Shown here: positions 61,446 to 64,000 of the stretch, one piece after another
Layout: every line of letters starts with the position of its first letter
Numbering within the stretch: position 1 is the first letter of the stretch
Source of the DNA: Picochlorum sp. 'celeri'
Lineage: Eukaryota; Chlorophyta; Trebouxiophyceae
Assembly (NCBI GenBank): GCA_010909725.1
Contig: JAACMV010000004.1
Span: 1,050,179 to 1,114,178 of the forward strand
Reading direction: 5' to 3'
DNA length: 64,000 nt
Made by a program: the position numbers and the translations under genes
The notes under the pieces: model-generated
What the model saw: the letters and a program-made list of their open reading frames with translations, nothing else
Database searches by the model: none
Told to the model about the DNA's origin: nothing

Positions 61446-62280
61446 CCAGGAATCAAAGCACAAGCAGTTGCCTCAGACTCGAAGGTTGAGAGCTTTTACC
61501 CGTGGTTTGCCGACTTTAGGCATTTCATATGCACTCCAGGAGAAGAACTAGCAGTGTAGGGAGCTTCTCCACTACCCCTTGCCGGCATTACGAGTAGTGC
61601 GCGTCGCATTCACCACCAATGTTCCCAACAGAAATTCACAACAACCTCTGGGACAAAGCAACCCGTATGAGTTTCATTGGAGGGAGCACAGTGGTTTTTC
61701 TTGATACATATAAGATACTAGAGGGTGGGAAAACCTGGGGAGAAGGAGGTCGTGGCCTGTTGGCACCGTTTGTAATTGTTGTTGACATGACATTCCCGTG
61801 GGGAGGGTTGTTGTTGTAACCCTGTTGTGCTCCGTGGCGGTCAGCCATTCGCTTTTTTGACTGATATATAATTTTTAAAGCAAGAATGATGCTCCTTCAT
61901 GTCCATGGAGGAATATTCTGGGCGTGTTCGTCCCAACCGTCGCGACGCGATCGGAATCGACCAACGCCGGTCGGTGAGATCCATTCGACTCAGCACCGAC
62001 TGAAATGGCCATTAATAACGTTATATTTGTCCATAAATCCAATACAAACAACCAATACTGCTATACACTGCCGGTGAGTGGCAAGGGTGTGGGATCACCG
62101 AGGCCACATGATGTGCAAGAAAGTGGGCTGAGTGCGTTTTCTGTTTCGGGTCACACATCTGCGGTGTTACCACCAAGTGTTCAATATATCCAAAGAAACT
62201 ATGGAAGCTGCCAGATGTCCATTTATACAGCAGGGACAGCGTCGATGAGGTCAGCCTTTTTTCTTCCCTCGGGAGAGTGT
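61446..62280. other. non-repetitive spacer in the right arm
   Basis: About 835 bp with no match to the left arm that I can see. A 66-codon frame at 61619-61819 (MFPTEIHNNLW start) has no recognised family. Otherwise nothing supportable. Confidence 0.4.
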
Positions 62281-63185
62281 CCGTCCGTCAATGAGGACAA
62301 TAAAAAAGGGCGACCATGGAGACCGCCCCTGGCCACACTCGTCGTGCTTTTGGTGGCATGTTTTTCATTCTTCTTCCCATCCCATCACACAAGAGGTTTG
62401 ACCGAGGATGTGTCGTGATTTTTTTTCGTATTCACAGCTCTCTCCATCGAAGACATATTTTGATGGGAGTGGATGTGGAGCACACACACAGCCAGCTGGT
62501 CGAGGAGGAGAGCTGTGAAAAAGCCTGCTTTCTTGGCAGCAACATAAACACGACGAGATCTCCCTCATTCAAGGAAGCGTCGCAGTTGTATCCTACTAAT
62601 CTAATTGCAACTCCTCATGAAGTTAAGACCATGTGATACTTCCTCCAGCATTGGTGCAAGGCTACTCCAGTGCTTGCCACAGCTTGCTTGTTGTTGTTGT
62701 TGTTGTGAAGACGACGATTTGTTTCCATTTCATTCTTGTTTCATGATGTCTTTTCCTTATTTATTCATTTCACAGGTATTATTATAACTCTTTCTCTAGA
62801 GAATCTCAGATGTTGTCTCTGTAGGGTCGCTCCGGGTTGTTCTTCTACTTGTGTGCATGAGACTTGTGTGCTTTGTTCTGTCCTGTTATTATTGGTTGGT
62901 ATTATTGCTCGTGTGGATTGTTTGTACATGTTATTATTATTACTACTACTACTACTATTATGAGATATTTACTTTCTTCTTTTTTGACTGCTTTGCTTCT
63001 TTGTTGGTGTGTTGTCTCCTGTTGTAGCAGCAGCAAGTAGTAGCAATAGCAGATCTTGTGGTGTGTGGTGTCCGAGGAGGAGTTGTTGTTTCACGTGGTG
63101 TGCGACACTTTGATGAATACTGTTTTTCAATTATACAACACCCTTCTTTTGATTGGTTTGGTTGGTATATTTTTGGTGTAGGTCC
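62280..63185. repeat. right arm of long inverted repeat
   Basis: Reverse-complement partner of 55,893-56,720. It carries (TTG)n and (TAC/ACT)n microsatellites near 62,690 and 62,940, mirrored as CAA and GTA runs in the left arm. Confidence 0.8.
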
Positions 63186-63399
63186 CAGTTAAGTCAAGGA
63201 AGGGGTGGTGATGGGAAGATCGCCATTCTTCTTGTTCCCAGAAGCTCCCTCTTCTTCAGACATGTGGCAGCAGACCTCTTTGTTGTTTTGCACTGGGTGT
63301 GCGACGTTTTTTTTCAATTATGGTGTGTATTATTATTATTTAAATTTGGTATTCTTCTTCTTCTTGTTCTTACTTACTTACTCTTACCTTATTATTGTG

Positions 63400-63780
63400 T
63401 CCTCCTGTTGTTGTTGTTGTTGTTGTTGTTGTGAAACAAAGACAATACTTTTTTCATTCTTTCTCGTTTCATGATTTTTTCATGTCTTTTATTTATTTCT
63501 TTATTTTTTTCATATATTATACTACTACTACTACTATTGCACCTCTCTCTACTCTCTCTCTCAGATGTTGTCTGTGAGTGTATCCTATCTCTCTCCAGGT
63601 TGTTCTTCTTGTCGTGTGTTTCGTCGTGTCGTGTCGTGTCGTGTTATTCTTGGTGGTGTGGATTATTGTTGTGCATGTTATTGTTGTCATTATCAATGAA
63701 GAGGAGTATTATGATCTATTTTGTTGTTATTTTTGGTTGGTGTGTTTTTTTTGGTTAGGGTATTTTGGTCTTTTTGGTGG
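63400..63780. repeat. diverged direct copy of right-arm sequence, low-complexity
   Basis: Shares the order (GTT)n, TTTCATGAT, CTACTACTACTATT, CTCAGATGTTGTCT, GGTTGTTCTTCT, GTTATTCTTGGT with 62,690-62,960 in direct orientation, but is heavily diverged. The flanks to 64,000 are T-rich with short GTGTC and TTTTTGG runs; nothing coding is supportable. Confidence 0.6.
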
Positions 63781-64000
63781 TGTTTTTTCTTGGCTTAATT
63801 TTTGATTTTTGTGATGTTTTCTTATTTTTGGGTAGTTTATTATTTTTTATTTAGAAATTGTGTTTATTTTTTGTTTGTGTGGCGGAGTGGGTGCTAGTAA
63901 TGTGTTATTTACCCTCATTACCCTTGGCCCGGGAGAACGACGTAGCACAGGGTGCACATTTGTCAGGGTATATGGACGTCTCTCTCCACAACACAACGGG

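Overview
The window is nuclear DNA from a compact-genome photosynthetic eukaryote, most likely a unicellular alga of the Archaeplastida or a relative. Plastid-type genes (FAD4-like desaturase, plastid glucose transporter, transit-peptide-bearing HIS3) sit next to typical eukaryotic nuclear genes (PRP22/DHX8 helicase, ORC3, TAF2, UVSSA, RRP15, ARIADNE ligase, HAP2/GCS1). Many genes have spliceosomal introns, mostly 60-230 nt. I cannot name the species. No rRNA, complete tRNA, CRISPR array or telomere repeat was seen. Coordinates of spliced genes are given as spans, with exons in the text; splice sites were chosen by reading-frame phase and protein continuity.

Region 1 (1-53,100) is gene-dense and strands largely alternate. 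Convergent neighbours have CDS ends 3-100 nt apart, and one pair overlaps by 79 nt. Divergent neighbours share about 160-520 bp. In order: hypothetical, ZIP metal transporter, ARIADNE RBR ligase, PRP22/DHX8, HACD dehydratase, hypothetical, FAD4-like desaturase, methyltransferase, GATA-like/TFIIS-N protein, SDR (3-hydroxybutyrate dehydrogenase-like), unknown 637-aa protein, ORC3, PILS-type carrier, patatin-like lipase, protein disulfide isomerase, plastid glucose transporter, EEP nuclease, RRP15, HIS3, type I DnaJ, a coiled-coil protein with 35-residue repeats, HAP2/GCS1, TMEM33 family, BCKDH E1-beta, succinate-semialdehyde dehydrogenase, UVSSA, small coiled-coil, UVR+SnoaL protein, class-III aminotransferase (GABA-T-like), glutamate decarboxylase, TAF2, a GIY-YIG/ET-like protein, SnoaL-like protein, small CxxC protein, and a PiT phosphate transporter.

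The most striking functional grouping is 36.3-44.7 kb. All three enzymes of the GABA shunt (glutamate decarboxylase, a GABA-transaminase-like enzyme with a mitochondrial-looking presequence, succinate-semialdehyde dehydrogenase) lie on the same strand within 8.4 kb. SSADH also shares a 256-bp divergent promoter with a branched-chain ketoacid dehydrogenase subunit. A second genome-level signal is in the introns: 14 of the 20 best-resolved donors read GTRCG and none reads GTRAG.

Region 2 (53,100-64,000) is repeat-rich, possibly subtelomeric, with no conserved gene I can recognise. It holds a 376-bp LTR-like direct repeat, degenerate repeats sharing a T-run/TTTACG motif, and a ~7.3-kb structure (about 55.9-63.2 kb) bounded by long imperfect inverted repeats. 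Inside that structure are two divergent unrecognised coding segments, a 4-copy ~155-bp tandem array and a 2-copy 152-bp repeat. The last kilobase is T-rich low-complexity sequence that partly repeats the right arm.
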